A program made the position numbers and the translations under genes. The notes below the pieces were generated by a model. It was given only the letters and a program-made list of their open reading frames with translations. It did not search any database and was not told the DNA's origin. Of a DNA stretch of 64,000 bases, positions 1-8,320 are shown in pieces; positions within the stretch are counted from its first letter, which is position 1, and each line of letters starts with the position of its first letter. This stretch comes from an uncultured Selenomonadales bacterium (GTDB lineage: Bacteria > Bacillota > Negativicutes > DSM-1736 > Dendrosporobacteraceae): assembly GCA_946407015.1 (NCBI GenBank), contig CAMJML010000018.1:1-64000 (forward strand), given 5' to 3'.

Positions 1-11
1 AGTTTTTTGAA

Positions 12-428
12 GTGTTTTTTAAGAAAAAGCAAGCCATTTTCGAGACAAAACTTGATTTTATTAACTGTGCAGAATTACACTTGAATGAAAATAATATCTA
101 TAATTATTTTGGGGAAAACATGTATAGTTCCCGCCATGGCTATATATCTCCGATTTGGAGTAGGGAATTAACTCTGAAATTCATGAAAATAGCGGATGAG
201 GAAAACTGGGATTTAGCCGTTCATGATTGCTCAAACGACACAAAGTTTGCCAGAGGGTTAAATTTGAGCAGCAAAGCGGGGATGTTGTTCGGAACCAGTA
301 ATTATGCCTGTGAATTTTCTATGATTCCATTCGAAATATTTCTACCCATACTGAATGATGATAATTTTACATTTTTAAATGAAGAAGAATTGCCGGACGG
401 CTATAAACCGGAAATTATGGATTTTTAG
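12..428 (+). CDS. hypothetical protein, possibly 5'-truncated by the window edge
   Basis: I do not recognise this family. The frame encodes about 138 residues from a GTG at position 12, but it is open to the left edge and no ribosome binding site precedes the GTG, so the true start may lie outside the window. The protein is acidic at its C-terminus (a run of Asp/Glu then PDGYKPEIMDF), has no membrane segment and no signal peptide, and looks like a small cytoplasmic protein. It ends 60 bp before a MarR-family gene on the same strand, with no clear terminator between them. Nothing in the sequence allows a functional call. Confidence 0.5.
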   Translation: MFFKKKQAIFETKLDFINCAELHLNENNIYNYFGENMYSSRHGYISPIWSRELTLKFMKIADEENWDLAVHDCSNDTKFARGLNLSSKAGMLFGTSNYACEFSMIPFEIFLPILNDDNFTFLNEEELPDGYKPEIMDF

Positions 429-490
429 AATGGTGTGTCAATGAATTTACTACCTGCTATGGTTAGTGCACTAAAGGGTGGGGGGCAGCC

Positions 491-973
491 ATGAAAAAAG
501 AAGAACAGGTTTTAAGGGGCTTTAGAGACGTCTTAAAGAAGCTGGTTTTGCTTAATAAGGTTAAGATGGAAGACAGTCTTAAGGGTTATAAGCCTTCCGA
601 AGTCCATTGCATCGATTACATTGGAAGACATGTAGATCCTAATGTGGCCAAACTGGCGGAGTCTTTCTATATGACTACCGGTGCGATCAGTAAAATAACT
701 ACGAAGCTCATAAAAAAAGGCATTATTGAAAGCTACCAGAAGCCGGATAATAAGAAAGAAATCTATTTTAGACTTACTGAGCAAGGGAAGGTAATTTATA
801 AAATCCATGAGGAACTGCACAAAGAGTTTCAAGAGCGGGATAAAGCCGTCTTTGAACAGGTAACCGAGGAGCAGTTTGACAGTATGCTTCGTTTCGTGGA
901 AAAGTATAGTAAGCACTTGGATGCAGAAATAAAGAAACAGGGTGTAGATATCGGCCGCAATAAATTTGAATAA
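491..973 (+). CDS. MarR family transcriptional regulator
   Basis: A 160-residue protein of the usual MarR length. The central winged helix-turn-helix is visible from about residue 36 to 100: PSEVHCIDYIG, then the recognition helix region MTTGAISKITTKLIKKG and the wing QKPDNKKEIYFRLTEQG. The charged N- and C-terminal helices would form the dimer interface. It is followed by a terminator and then an MFS efflux gene whose promoter carries an imperfect palindrome, the standard arrangement for a MarR repressor that controls a neighbouring pump and releases DNA on binding a small molecule. The ligand cannot be read from sequence. The pairing with the pump is inferred from position. Confidence 0.88.
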   Translation: MKKEEQVLRGFRDVLKKLVLLNKVKMEDSLKGYKPSEVHCIDYIGRHVDPNVAKLAESFYMTTGAISKITTKLIKKGIIESYQKPDNKKEIYFRLTEQGKVIYKIHEELHKEFQERDKAVFEQVTEEQFDSMLRFVEKYSKHLDAEIKKQGVDIGRNKFE

Positions 974-990
974 TGAGATGAAGCTACAGG

Positions 991-1025
991 CAGCCTAACT
1001 CAATTGAGAACAGGCTGTTTTTTTA
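991..1025 (+). terminator. Rho-independent terminator after the marR-type gene
   Basis: A six-base stem (CAGCCT / AGGCTG) with an AT-rich loop is followed by seven consecutive T. It lies directly after the MarR-type gene and before the promoter of the MFS gene, so the two genes are separate transcription units. Confidence 0.7.
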
Positions 1026-1039
1026 TTGCGGTTATTTTG

Positions 1040-1068
1040 TTGACAAGGAAGCAAAATAATGATACGAT
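1040..1068 (+). promoter_or_regulatory. sigma-A-type promoter of the MFS gene
   Basis: A perfect -35 hexamer TTGACA (1040-1045), a 17-bp spacer and a -10 hexamer TACGAT (1063-1068) are visible. The predicted start of transcription falls in the palindrome that follows, so a repressor bound there would block initiation. Confidence 0.7.
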
Positions 1069-1095
1069 AATTTCGCTTCCTGGGAAGTGAAATTA
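1068..1095. promoter_or_regulatory. candidate MarR operator overlapping the MFS transcription start
   Basis: An inverted repeat with 13-base arms, TAATTTCGCTTCC and GGAAGTGAAATTA, separated by TG and carrying one mismatch. Its position immediately downstream of the -10 box is typical for a repressor site. Binding by the MarR protein at 491-973 is inferred from proximity. Confidence 0.55.
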
Positions 1096-1115
1096 TTTCT
1101 TGAGGGGGGACTTCA

Positions 1116-2348
1116 GTGTTCATATTTCAATCAGACAATAAAAAACACACAGAACAAACCGTAGATAAGAAAGCGTTACTATTCGGTCTTATGTCTGTGT
1201 TTCTTTGCGGAATAGGCTTCAGTATCATAACACCTGTCGTCCCATTCCTAGTACAGCCTTATGTAAGCAATCCGGGCGATCAAGCTATCGTTGTTACGCT
1301 GCTGACTTCTGTTTATGCTGTCTGCGTGTTCTTTGCGGCCCCCGGAATTGGAGCGTTGAGCGACAGATATGGCCGTCGTCCATTACTCTTAGTATGCCTT
1401 TTGGGTTCCGCAATCGGGTATTTGGTTTTTGGCATCGGCGGAGCTTTATGGGTACTATTTGCCGGGCGCATCATAGAGGGTATAACGGGCGGGAGCATAA
1501 GCACTATCTTCGCATATTTTTCAGACATTACTCCTAGAGACCAGCGAACCAAATACTTTGGGTGGGTGAGTGCGGTTGCAGGTGTAGGCTCCGCCATCGG
1601 CCCGGCTCTGGGTGGCTTGCTTGCCCAGTTTGGTTATTCTGCACCTATGTATTTTGGTGCAGTCATCACTTTATTGAATGTTGTTTTTGGATTCTTGTAT
1701 ATGCCTGAGAGCCTTGACAAGAATAATAGACTGAAAAAGATTGCCTTGGTAAGACTCAATCCATTTACCCAACTGCTAAACATCCTTTCTATCAATAACT
1801 TAACAAGGCTGCTTGTCTCGGGATTCTTACTTTGGATACCAAACGGCTCTTTACAGGCCGTTTTTTCACAGTTTACACTGGATACTTTCGGCTGGGAGCC
1901 TGTACTCATCGGACTTATGTTTTCAATTATGGGCGTCCAAGACATCATCTCACAAGGTCTCATCATGCCAAAGCTTTTGACAAGGCTCAGTGATGCACAG
2001 ATCGCCATTCTTGGAATGGCTTCGGAAATTCTGGGCTACAGTCTTATTGCCGCGTCGGTCTTGTTCTCCTTCGCGCCTCTTCTGGTTGCTGGAATGTTTA
2101 TCTTTGGGTTTGGTGATTCAATCTTTGGACCTGCCTTCAATGGGATGGTTTCCAAGTCTGTCGATTCTAGTGAACAAGGAAGGATTCAAGGAGGCAGCCA
2201 ATCGATTCAATCTTTAGCAAGAATTATTGGGCCTATCGTTGGCGGTCAAATCTATGTATCGCTTGGTCATGCCGCCCCCGCTTTTATGGGTATGATCCTT
2301 ATAGCAGCAGCAATACCCGTTTTGTATAAAGGTACGCGAAGAAGCTGA
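1116..2348 (+). CDS. MFS transporter, TetA-like drug efflux family
   Basis: A 410-residue protein with twelve predicted hydrophobic segments, the usual length for a 12-TM drug:H+ antiporter. The loop between TM2 and TM3 carries the MFS signature GALSDRYGRRPLLL, and the TM5 region has the glycine-rich GVGSAIGPALGG motif of drug antiporters. The start is a GTG preceded by GAGGGGGG at a suitable distance. It sits in the inner membrane and presumably exports a toxic compound. The preceding MarR gene and a palindromic operator suggest inducible expression. Resemblance to TetA-type sequences is by family, and tetracycline should not be assumed as the substrate. Confidence 0.87.
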   Translation: MFIFQSDNKKHTEQTVDKKALLFGLMSVFLCGIGFSIITPVVPFLVQPYVSNPGDQAIVVTLLTSVYAVCVFFAAPGIGALSDRYGRRPLLLVCLLGSAIGYLVFGIGGALWVLFAGRIIEGITGGSISTIFAYFSDITPRDQRTKYFGWVSAVAGVGSAIGPALGGLLAQFGYSAPMYFGAVITLLNVVFGFLYMPESLDKNNRLKKIALVRLNPFTQLLNILSINNLTRLLVSGFLLWIPNGSLQAVFSQFTLDTFGWEPVLIGLMFSIMGVQDIISQGLIMPKLLTRLSDAQIAILGMASEILGYSLIAASVLFSFAPLLVAGMFIFGFGDSIFGPAFNGMVSKSVDSSEQGRIQGGSQSIQSLARIIGPIVGGQIYVSLGHAAPAFMGMILIAAAIPVLYKGTRRS

Positions 2349-2427
2349 GGGACGGTACATGTATAAACTTAAATCAATTCATACACAAGCAACAGAGCAA
2401 GCCGTTGTAGGAAGGCAAGATTGAACG

Positions 2428-2811
2428 ATGAAAATTATCGGATTTATCGCAAGTCCTCGTAAAGAAGGCAATACCGCCTGGATAGTAAACAAAATACTCG
2501 AAGGTGCGAAAGAACAGGGAGCCGAAACTCAAGTTTGGTATTTTAGTGATCTGGATTCAAACCGTGCCTGAGTTGTTATGGCTGCAAACAGGGTGATCAG
2601 GGGTGTATTATCAACGATGATGCAGAAACTTTATGACGCACTTGAGCAAGCCGATGCCCTTGTTCTCGGTTCGCCGGTTTATATGGGATAGATGAGTGCC
2701 CAGGCAAAGATATTCACCGACAGGTTGTTTGCACAATTTTCGCCGCGATTCTCTCCGTATTTCAAAGAACATGCTACCGGCATATCTGAGCACAGTTCTG
2801 TGAAAGATTGA
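2428..2811 (+). pseudogene. broken NAD(P)H-dependent FMN reductase / flavodoxin-like protein
   Basis: The start reads MKIIGFIASPRKEGNTAWIV, the N-terminal strand and FMN phosphate loop of the NADPH-dependent FMN reductase family. A shift of frame after QVWYFSDLDSN continues the homology as PCLSCYGCKQGDQGCIINDD. A second shift gives MQKLYDALEQADALVLGSPVYMG, then an in-frame TAG, then MSAQAKIFTDRLFAQFSPRF. Two frameshifts and a stop make it inactive. Family members usually continue beyond this point, so the 3' end is probably also lost. It follows the MFS gene directly and may once have been co-transcribed with it. Confidence 0.75.
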
Positions 2812-2828
2812 GATAAAAAATATTTTAA

Positions 2829-2892
2829 GGACAATGGGGACGTTCCTATTTTGTCATAAAACTTGACAGAACAGGAACGTCCCCGTATGTCT
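2829..2892. repeat. GGGGACGTTCC inverted-repeat element, copy 1
   Basis: A palindromic element of about 63 bp: GGGGACGTTCCT on the left and AGGAACGTCCCC on the right, with TGTCA/TGACA bounding the inner loop and GACA/TGTC at the outer ends. It belongs to a dispersed set in this window that shares the GGGGACGGTTC core and TGTCA ends. It lies in the gap between the broken reductase and the next gene. Confidence 0.65.
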
Positions 2893-3104
2893 TATCATAA
2901 TTGAAAAAGCCTATTAAGCCAATTAATATATTCAATTTTATTTTTCTAAGTGTGAAAGTTAAAATAAAAGCAACAGAAACAGGGAGATGAGCGAGGCTAA
3001 TCCATTGTCAGGTGAAGAAGAATGCATGCAAAAAAGAAAGTAATTGTAGGATGGTTAAGACATGGACTTACGCTTATTTAACGTCCCAAATTGGAGGTGT
3101 TGAT

Positions 3105-3542
3105 ATGTTATTGAGAAATGGTAATATCAACGAGATTCAAGCTAGATACATTACTTTAGTGGTAGAAATTAAGGGTAATAGTGAAATTGCGCAAAAATCT
3201 ATTGCTTTTTTAAAAAGAAATGTTCTTTTTACAGACCAACCAACCTTTAGCTTTTCTAACTTGATTTTTATCCGACCCACCTTAACTGGATATTTTCTGG
3301 AGCTTAACTGCCCCATAAAAGGTCAAAAGGTTATTTTAATTAATAAAGAGAAATTGCTCTTTGAGGTTAACGAAATTCACAATATTGTCATTGATTCCAT
3401 TAATGAGCATTTCGCAAATCTAAATGTTTTCCCTGCTAGAATCACTGCTGAATTATACTCGTATTTCTATTATGGAAGGTCGGAGGGTAATATGTTAGCC
3501 ATCTCAAAGATAGCTAATTTCAAATCAGAACCATTCGTCTAA
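3105..3542 (+). CDS. hypothetical protein
   Basis: I do not recognise this family. I start it at the ATG at 3105 because GGAGGT lies seven bases upstream; a longer frame reaches back to a GTG at 3012 without such a site. The resulting protein has 145 residues, no membrane segment and no signal peptide. It begins MLLRNGNINEIQARYITLVV and alternates hydrophobic and polar residues in a way that suggests a beta-rich fold, with a Tyr-rich stretch (LYSYFYYGR) near the end. It is monocistronic, convergent with the SDR gene, and separated from it by a palindromic repeat. Confidence 0.6.
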   Translation: MLLRNGNINEIQARYITLVVEIKGNSEIAQKSIAFLKRNVLFTDQPTFSFSNLIFIRPTLTGYFLELNCPIKGQKVILINKEKLLFEVNEIHNIVIDSINEHFANLNVFPARITAELYSYFYYGRSEGNMLAISKIANFKSEPFV

Positions 3543-3587
3543 CGAGAACACTGCAAAAGTCAGTTCTATAGGTAGTAATTAAAAAGA

Positions 3588-3650
3588 GAACTGTGTCGCG
3601 GGAACGGTTCCGGTGACATTCGCAACGGTTTACAAAAACGTTTGCGACAC
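3588..3650. repeat. degenerate GGAACGGTTCC element, copy 2
   Basis: The core TGTCGCGGGAACGGTTCC is followed by GGTGACA and then by a second inverted pair, CGCAACG and CGTTTGCG. It resembles the other GACGGTTC elements in spacing and in its TGTC/GACA ends but is more diverged. It lies between two convergent genes and may double as a terminator. Confidence 0.45.
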
Positions 3651-3667
3651 GTCCTGGTTCTTGGTTA

Positions 3668-4432
3668 TTATAACGAAGCTTGCCAGCCTCCATCGACATA
3701 AATAGTATGTCCATTCACATAATTGGAAGCATCTGAAGCAAGGTAAATGGCAGTTCCAATTAATTCTTCCGGTTTCCCCCATCTGTTTAAGGGCACTTCA
3801 CTCTTAACCCATTGATCAAAGTTAGGGTCATTAACTAGTTTCTTCGTCAAATCAGTCATGAAATATCCGGGACCTATGGCATTTACCTGGATGTTATGGG
3901 GACCCCACTCGGTTGCCATTGATTTAGTAAGCATTTTTAGGCCGCCTTTCGCAGCACAATAATTACTAATCGTTGGACGGGCAGCCTCTGCATTCAGTGA
4001 AGTGATGTTAATAATTTTCCCATGATTCCTGTTTTTCATATGCCGAAAAACACACTGAGAAATATAGAAGACAGAATTAAGATTCACGTCGATTACTGTA
4101 CTCCAATCTTCATAGGAAAGTTCTTCAAGCGGAGCGCGGCGATGTATACCTGCATTGTTGACTAAAGCATGAATGGGGCCCACTTCATCTTCGATTTTCT
4201 GAACACTCTCTTCTACCTTAGCCCGATCGCAGACATCAAAAGCATAACCGAATGCTGCACCTCCGGCGGTGCGTATTTTATCCACAATCTGATTGACCTT
4301 GTTTTGATCTCTGCCGTTTATTACAACAGACGCACCTGCTGTTGCAAATCCTTCAGCAAAACTCAGCCCCAGACCTTGGGTTGATCCAGTTATAACAATA
4401 ACCTTATCCTTTACACTAAATAGATTTTTCAT
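3668..4432 (-). CDS. SDR family oxidoreductase, gluconate 5-dehydrogenase-like
   Basis: A 254-residue classical short-chain dehydrogenase. The cofactor motif TGSTQGLG is near residue 15, NNAG near residue 90, and the catalytic Ser (NITSLNAE), Tyr and Lys (SNYCAAKGG) follow in the normal order. The C-terminal VNGHTIYVDGGWQASL is typical of gluconate 5-dehydrogenase and 2-deoxy-D-gluconate 3-dehydrogenase members. The Arg in the cofactor region (NGRDQNKV) favours NADP(H). It has a strong ribosome binding site (GGGAGG) and stands alone, with no sugar-acid genes beside it, so the exact substrate is uncertain. Confidence 0.85.
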   Translation of the reverse strand: MKNLFSVKDKVIVITGSTQGLGLSFAEGFATAGASVVINGRDQNKVNQIVDKIRTAGGAAFGYAFDVCDRAKVEESVQKIEDEVGPIHALVNNAGIHRRAPLEELSYEDWSTVIDVNLNSVFYISQCVFRHMKNRNHGKIINITSLNAEAARPTISNYCAAKGGLKMLTKSMATEWGPHNIQVNAIGPGYFMTDLTKKLVNDPNFDQWVKSEVPLNRWGKPEELIGTAIYLASDASNYVNGHTIYVDGGWQASL

Positions 4433-4575
4433 AGGAACCTCCCATACACTTTATTTTTAAACATGACATTAAAATGGAATTAAATGGGATTTATTTTTAT
4501 TATAGCATATAAATAATTCTTAGGTCATGGCTTGAGGCGAGTGAGTAATACAACATCGTAATGGAGGATATTCGC

Positions 4576-4607
4576 AAAAAAAAGAAACTTCCGGCACGCG
4601 GAAGTTA
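4576..4607 (-). terminator. terminator of the flavin reductase gene
   Basis: On the minus strand the stem AACTTCC / GGAAGTT with loop GCGTGCC is followed by TTCTTTTTTTT. It lies downstream of the flavin reductase and upstream of the SDR gene, so these adjacent minus-strand genes are transcribed separately. Confidence 0.75.
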
Positions 4608-4708
4608 AGTAAGAAGACCGATATTTTAAAAATGTTTTTCCAACTGGGAAATAGTTAAGTAGCAAGCCTGTCTCGACTTATGCCCATAATTTTGCTTGTG
4701 AAAGGTAA

Positions 4709-5245
4709 CTATTCGATAATATAGGCGCTAACAATCTCTCCGTAATAAGCAGTATGAAAATCCTTGTTTGCCCCATGAAAGGAACTATCCACATCCTGTG
4801 GGTAACATATCTTCTTGTTCTCTTCTGTAATTTCATGCTCATCCTGCTTTTGCTTGTAAATAACCCTGCACTCAAGCGTTAAAGGAAGCTCCTGAATAGC
4901 AGGAACAGAAATCTTATTAGGTGCTACAAGTGTCAAGTTCAGTTCTTTAATTTTATCAATTTCCCGACCGGATTTTGTTCCGCAAATCCCTAAGATCTTT
5001 TTGTCAAAAGCACCATAGGGTATATTTATTGTGAATTCAGGATTCTTTTCAAGCTGTTGTTTCGTAAAGCGGTTTTCTCTAACGAAAACGGTGAAAATCG
5101 GTGTTGCCCATTCAATTCCAAGTGTACCCCAGGAAATAGTCATAGAATTCACTTTGTCAGCTACCTTTGTAGTTAACAAAACGCCTGTTTTGACTGCTTT
5201 CATAATCTCATTAGCATAATCAAATACTTCGATTTCTTTTTTCAT
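4709..5245 (-). CDS. flavin reductase family protein (FMN-binding split barrel)
   Basis: A 178-residue protein matching the flavin reductase/flavoredoxin fold in length and motifs. GVLLTTKVADKVNSMTISWGTLG is the phosphate-binding strand region, followed by PIFTVFVRENRFTKQQLEKN and FTINIPYG. A Cys in GICGTKSGREIDK matches the family pattern in anaerobes. Members bind FMN and either reduce free flavin with NAD(P)H or pass electrons to partner proteins. The gene is monocistronic, with a ribosome binding site GGGAGGG before the ATG, and no obvious electron partner adjoins it. Confidence 0.85.
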   Translation of the reverse strand: MKKEIEVFDYANEIMKAVKTGVLLTTKVADKVNSMTISWGTLGIEWATPIFTVFVRENRFTKQQLEKNPEFTINIPYGAFDKKILGICGTKSGREIDKIKELNLTLVAPNKISVPAIQELPLTLECRVIYKQKQDEHEITEENKKICYPQDVDSSFHGANKDFHTAYYGEIVSAYIIE

Positions 5246-5536
5246 AATGCTAACCCTCCCTTGAAATTTCGGTGTTTTTATAATACACCAATGTGCGATT
5301 CATGACGAGTATGCACTTTTTTGTAAGTACTATTCAAAGAAATGGATTAGGCGAAAAATAACGGGGAGGACATAACCACTGAAGTAATCAATATAAAGCA
5401 GGCGATGCAGCTAATAAAATTGCAGTTCTGTTTAAACGGTTGAAAAGGGATGGGGGCTGAATAAAGGATATCTAGCAATAAACAAAGAAGTATTTGTCAG
5501 AATAATCAGTACACATAGAAGAAAAGGGGTATTCAT

Positions 5537-5854
5537 ATGGCAAGCACGAAATATCAAGATGTAAAAATAACGGTACTCAAAAAACTTGAAGTACCAGATA
5601 TTCATAAAGAGTATGCCGCCGATGGGGTTCATACACAATGTGCTAAGTATAAGGAAGGTCATGAGTATATCTGTACAAGCGTTGTGAAACCCGAAGGCTT
5701 TTGTTCTTGGGCTTGGGTTGCTGTTCAGGATAAAGTCGTATTTTTAGCTTTAGGGCATGATTATCCGTGGGTGAAACAACCGGGGACAGAGATTGTTTGT
5801 TGTGCCGATGGCCTTCACCCTGTTCTTTATAAGTTAGAGCGAATGAATGGCTGA
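5537..5854 (+). CDS. TIGR04076 family protein
   Basis: A 105-residue protein that fits the small TIGR04076 family: a conserved Cys (HTQCAKYKEGHEYIC), the block PEGFCSWAWVAVQDKV, then HDYPW and the terminal EIVCCADGLHPVLYKLERM. The family has no established function. Several conserved cysteines suggest metal or redox chemistry, but that is inference. The start has a good AAGGGG site seven bases upstream. It stands alone between intergenic gaps of about 290 and 230 bp. Confidence 0.82.
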   Translation: MASTKYQDVKITVLKKLEVPDIHKEYAADGVHTQCAKYKEGHEYICTSVVKPEGFCSWAWVAVQDKVVFLALGHDYPWVKQPGTEIVCCADGLHPVLYKLERMNG

Positions 5855-6048
5855 ACTTTTTTCTTAAGTGTTAATCATTCTAACTGATGATAGACCATGC
5901 GTGGTAAACTTATCGTGGGGAGGGCTCTATGACAGATGGAGCTGGGTTCAGGTGCGTTGTTTTTTGCATTGGAGAAGCGTGCCTGCAATAGCTATCACTA
6001 AATGCTTTTGCTATTGACATTCTGTTTTTTCATCCTTATACTATTAGT

Positions 6049-6069
6049 TAGCCAGGGAAACTAAATGTA
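6049..6069. promoter_or_regulatory. candidate autoregulatory operator before the second marR gene
   Basis: TTAGTT and AACTAA form a short inverted repeat around TAGCCAGGG-like sequence just upstream of the MarR start. It shares the TTAGC/GCTAA character of the two perfect palindromes found downstream, so the MarR protein may control its own gene. Confidence 0.35.
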
Positions 6070-6083
6070 AAAGGAATGCGCGT

Positions 6084-6530
6084 ATGGATAAACACACAAT
6101 CACAGTTCCCCCTAGCACAAGAGCACAGTTAGGGAAACTGTTGTTAGAGATATCGGATGAGGTCTTAGATGCGATCAATACTGCCTTGAAAAGGTATGGT
6201 ATTTCCGAGAGCAAATTTACTTTACTCTTGCTACTTTTCAATACTAGCAAGGGTCAGCCGTTACAGCCTTCCGAAATTGCTGATAAGCTTAGCATACGGC
6301 GGGCGTCGGTAACCAAGCAGCTGATCTGGCTGGAAGAACATCAATTGATTACAAGATCGATATCTTCTGAAGATCAACGAATGGTTAATGTCTCCATAAC
6401 GGAAAAAGGATATAAGCTTTTACACAACTCTCTGCCGCACTATTGGCAGACTTGTGCAAATCTCACCCAAAAATTAACCGAGGAAGAGACGGCTTGTTTG
6501 CTTGATTTGCTAAAAAAAATTGATCTGTGA
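6084..6530 (+). CDS. MarR family transcriptional regulator
   Basis: A 148-residue winged-helix protein. The DNA-binding region runs from about residue 45 to 105: FNTSKGQPLQPSEIADKLSI, recognition helix RRASVTKQLIWLEEHQLI, and wing RSISSEDQRMVNVSITEKG. It precedes an O-methyltransferase gene on the same strand. The 190-bp gap between them carries two near-identical palindromes, strongly suggesting that this protein represses the methyltransferase. The inducing ligand is unknown. Confidence 0.87.
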   Translation: MDKHTITVPPSTRAQLGKLLLEISDEVLDAINTALKRYGISESKFTLLLLLFNTSKGQPLQPSEIADKLSIRRASVTKQLIWLEEHQLITRSISSEDQRMVNVSITEKGYKLLHNSLPHYWQTCANLTQKLTEEETACLLDLLKKIDL

Positions 6531-6566
6531 GCACAGCAGCATAGATCAATTTTGGTTTTACATTTA

Positions 6567-6581
6567 ATTAGCCGGGCTAAT
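6567..6581. promoter_or_regulatory. palindromic operator 1 upstream of the O-methyltransferase
   Basis: ATTAGCC-G-GGCTAAT is a perfect 7-bp inverted repeat with a one-base centre. It shares its half-site with the palindrome 60 bp downstream. It lies right after the MarR gene. Confidence 0.6.
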
Positions 6582-6627
6582 CTTCTGGCAATAAAGGAGA
6601 GGAGGATATCTTTATTTTTATCTCATA

Positions 6628-6646
6628 TAATTAGCTTGGCTAATTA
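6628..6646. promoter_or_regulatory. palindromic operator 2 upstream of the O-methyltransferase
   Basis: TAATTAGC-TTG-GCTAATTA is a perfect 8-bp inverted repeat with a three-base centre. The half-site TTAGC matches operator 1. The centres are about 63 bp, close to six helical turns, apart, which would let two MarR dimers bind the same face of the DNA. Confidence 0.62.
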
Positions 6647-6722
6647 TTTTAGGAAGGAGGTGTCTAGCTCTAAATAGATGACGATACTGAATCGTTGAAA
6701 ACCTAATAAGGAGGAGTAAAAA

Positions 6723-7361
6723 ATGGACTTTGCAAAGATTAGCGCCTATATTGAAAGCTTATATGAAAAAAGGAAATTAACGCAAAAACAATATACTGAG
6801 GATACAGAGCTAAAGAATTTTGGACCGGTTGTGGATGACGATGTTGCCAGAATGCTGCAAGTTTTAATCACATTGACCAGACCAGAAAAAATTCTTGAGA
6901 TCGGTACCAGTATTGGTTTTTCCACCGTTTCAATGGCCAAAGTGATTCAACAGTATGGTGGCAAAATCGTTACCATTGAGATGGACGTTGAAGTGGCGGA
7001 ACAAGCCGCTAAGAATTTTGAACGGGAAGGGGTAAAAGAACAGATTGAGCTTAGAATAGGGGAGGCGCGAGCAGTAGCCTCAGGAATGGCGGAAGAGTTT
7101 GATCTTATTTTCCAGGATGTTGGTGATAAAAAGCTGTATTGCGCAATGCTTGAGGACTATCTCAGGCTGCTTAAGCCGGGAGGCTTGCTCGTTGCCGAGG
7201 ATACTCTCTTTCCTGTATTTGATTTTGATTCCGAGTATGGCGACCTAACGCAAATGTGTGAGTCCTTAGATACCTTCAATAAAAAAATTGCGGATTGTCC
7301 GCAATTTGAGAGTACATTGCTGCCGATCGGGGACGGCCTTACAGTCGCTGTGAAAAAATAG
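6723..7361 (+). CDS. O-methyltransferase (family 3, class I SAM-dependent)
   Basis: A 212-residue protein of the caffeoyl-CoA/catechol O-methyltransferase-like family. The SAM motif I reads ILEIGTSIGFSTVSMAK near residue 60, followed by the acidic ribose-binding residue in IVTIEMDVEVAEQA. The metal-site region FDLIFQDVGDKKLY and GLLVAEDTLFP match the family, although the canonical DAxK metal motif appears as DVGDK. It has a strong AAGGAGG site and is followed by a terminator. Two palindromes upstream and the adjacent MarR gene indicate ligand-responsive control. The acceptor substrate is unknown. Confidence 0.85.
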   Translation: MDFAKISAYIESLYEKRKLTQKQYTEDTELKNFGPVVDDDVARMLQVLITLTRPEKILEIGTSIGFSTVSMAKVIQQYGGKIVTIEMDVEVAEQAAKNFEREGVKEQIELRIGEARAVASGMAEEFDLIFQDVGDKKLYCAMLEDYLRLLKPGGLLVAEDTLFPVFDFDSEYGDLTQMCESLDTFNKKIADCPQFESTLLPIGDGLTVAVKK

Positions 7362-7423
7362 GCGAGGGATCATGCTTGCTGCATAGTGATGATCGTAGCA
7401 GGCAACTGCGAAAATCAAGAGAA

Positions 7424-7465
7424 CTCCTGCCAGATCATGTGAATTTGGCAGGAGCTTTATATTTT
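7424..7465 (+). terminator. terminator after the O-methyltransferase
   Basis: A nine-base stem CTCCTGCCA / TGGCAGGAG with a loop of 14 bases is followed by CTTTATATTTT. Confidence 0.75.
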
Positions 7466-7631
7466 ATCGGTAATTTTATATACCTATAGATATTGACTTA
7501 CTTGAGAGGTTGCAACACAATGGTGGATCATCAAAAATAGAAAGATAAAGCTATAAGATAAATTGATTACTGGAATACTTTATGTGTCACGGTCAGTTTC
7601 AATTTGGAAATACAAAGGAGCATGAAACCAA

Positions 7632-8243
7632 ATGAAAGCATTAGGAAGGGAATTTTATAATCGGGATTCAGTGATTGTTGCACAGGAACTTTTGGGAAAA
7701 ATCCTGGTGCACGAAATAAACGGACAAAAGATTTCTGTAAAAATTGTTGAAGCAGAAGCCTACATGGGGACTTTTGATAGAGCCGCACATTCCTTTGGCG
7801 GAAGAAGAACGCCCAGGGTAGAAGTTATGTATGGCAGGCCGGGATTTGCCTATGTATTTCTTGTTTACGGTATGTACCATTGCTTTAATATTGTAACCCG
7901 GGAAGAAGGTATTCCCCAAGCTGTCTTGATAAGGGCAGCTGAGCCGGTAGGCGGCTTGGATTTAATCGCTCAAAATAGGTTCAAAAAGTCCTATCACTTG
8001 TTGCGTAAAAGCCAAGTAAAGAACCTGACAAATGGGCCGGGGAAATTATGCAGAGCATTACTTATTGATAAAAGTTTAAATGGAGAAGATTTATGCAGCA
8101 ATAAGCTATATGTAGAAGAAGGAGACAACGAGAAGCTGCCTATCGTAGCTTCTAAACGGATAGGAATTGATTATGCAGGGGAAGCCAAAGATTATCTTTG
8201 GCGATTTTATATCGACAATCATGAATATGTGTCAGTGAAATAA
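7632..8243 (+). CDS. DNA-3-methyladenine glycosylase (AAG/MPG family)
   Basis: A 203-residue base-excision repair enzyme of the Aag/Mpg family that removes alkylated purines from DNA. Family blocks are clear: REFYNRDSVIVAQELLGKIL, the catalytic Glu in KIVEAEAYMG, then HSFGGRRTPRVEVMYGRPGFAYVFLVYGMYHCFN and IRAAEPVGG, and the NGPGKLCRAL motif. The length is normal for bacterial members. It is a single-gene unit that shares a strong bidirectional terminator with the convergent glutamate racemase gene. Confidence 0.94.
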   Translation: MKALGREFYNRDSVIVAQELLGKILVHEINGQKISVKIVEAEAYMGTFDRAAHSFGGRRTPRVEVMYGRPGFAYVFLVYGMYHCFNIVTREEGIPQAVLIRAAEPVGGLDLIAQNRFKKSYHLLRKSQVKNLTNGPGKLCRALLIDKSLNGEDLCSNKLYVEEGDNEKLPIVASKRIGIDYAGEAKDYLWRFYIDNHEYVSVK

Positions 8244-8320
8244 CTTCACATAGCAATCATTAGCGGACAAGCTAGCAAAAAAGCGAGGGTGAGATCAATA
8301 GTTGTTTCAATGATTATTGC

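Noticed and set aside
2359-2424. 21-codon ORF after the MFS gene
   Set aside because: No ribosome binding site, no recognisable motif, and too short to distinguish from chance.
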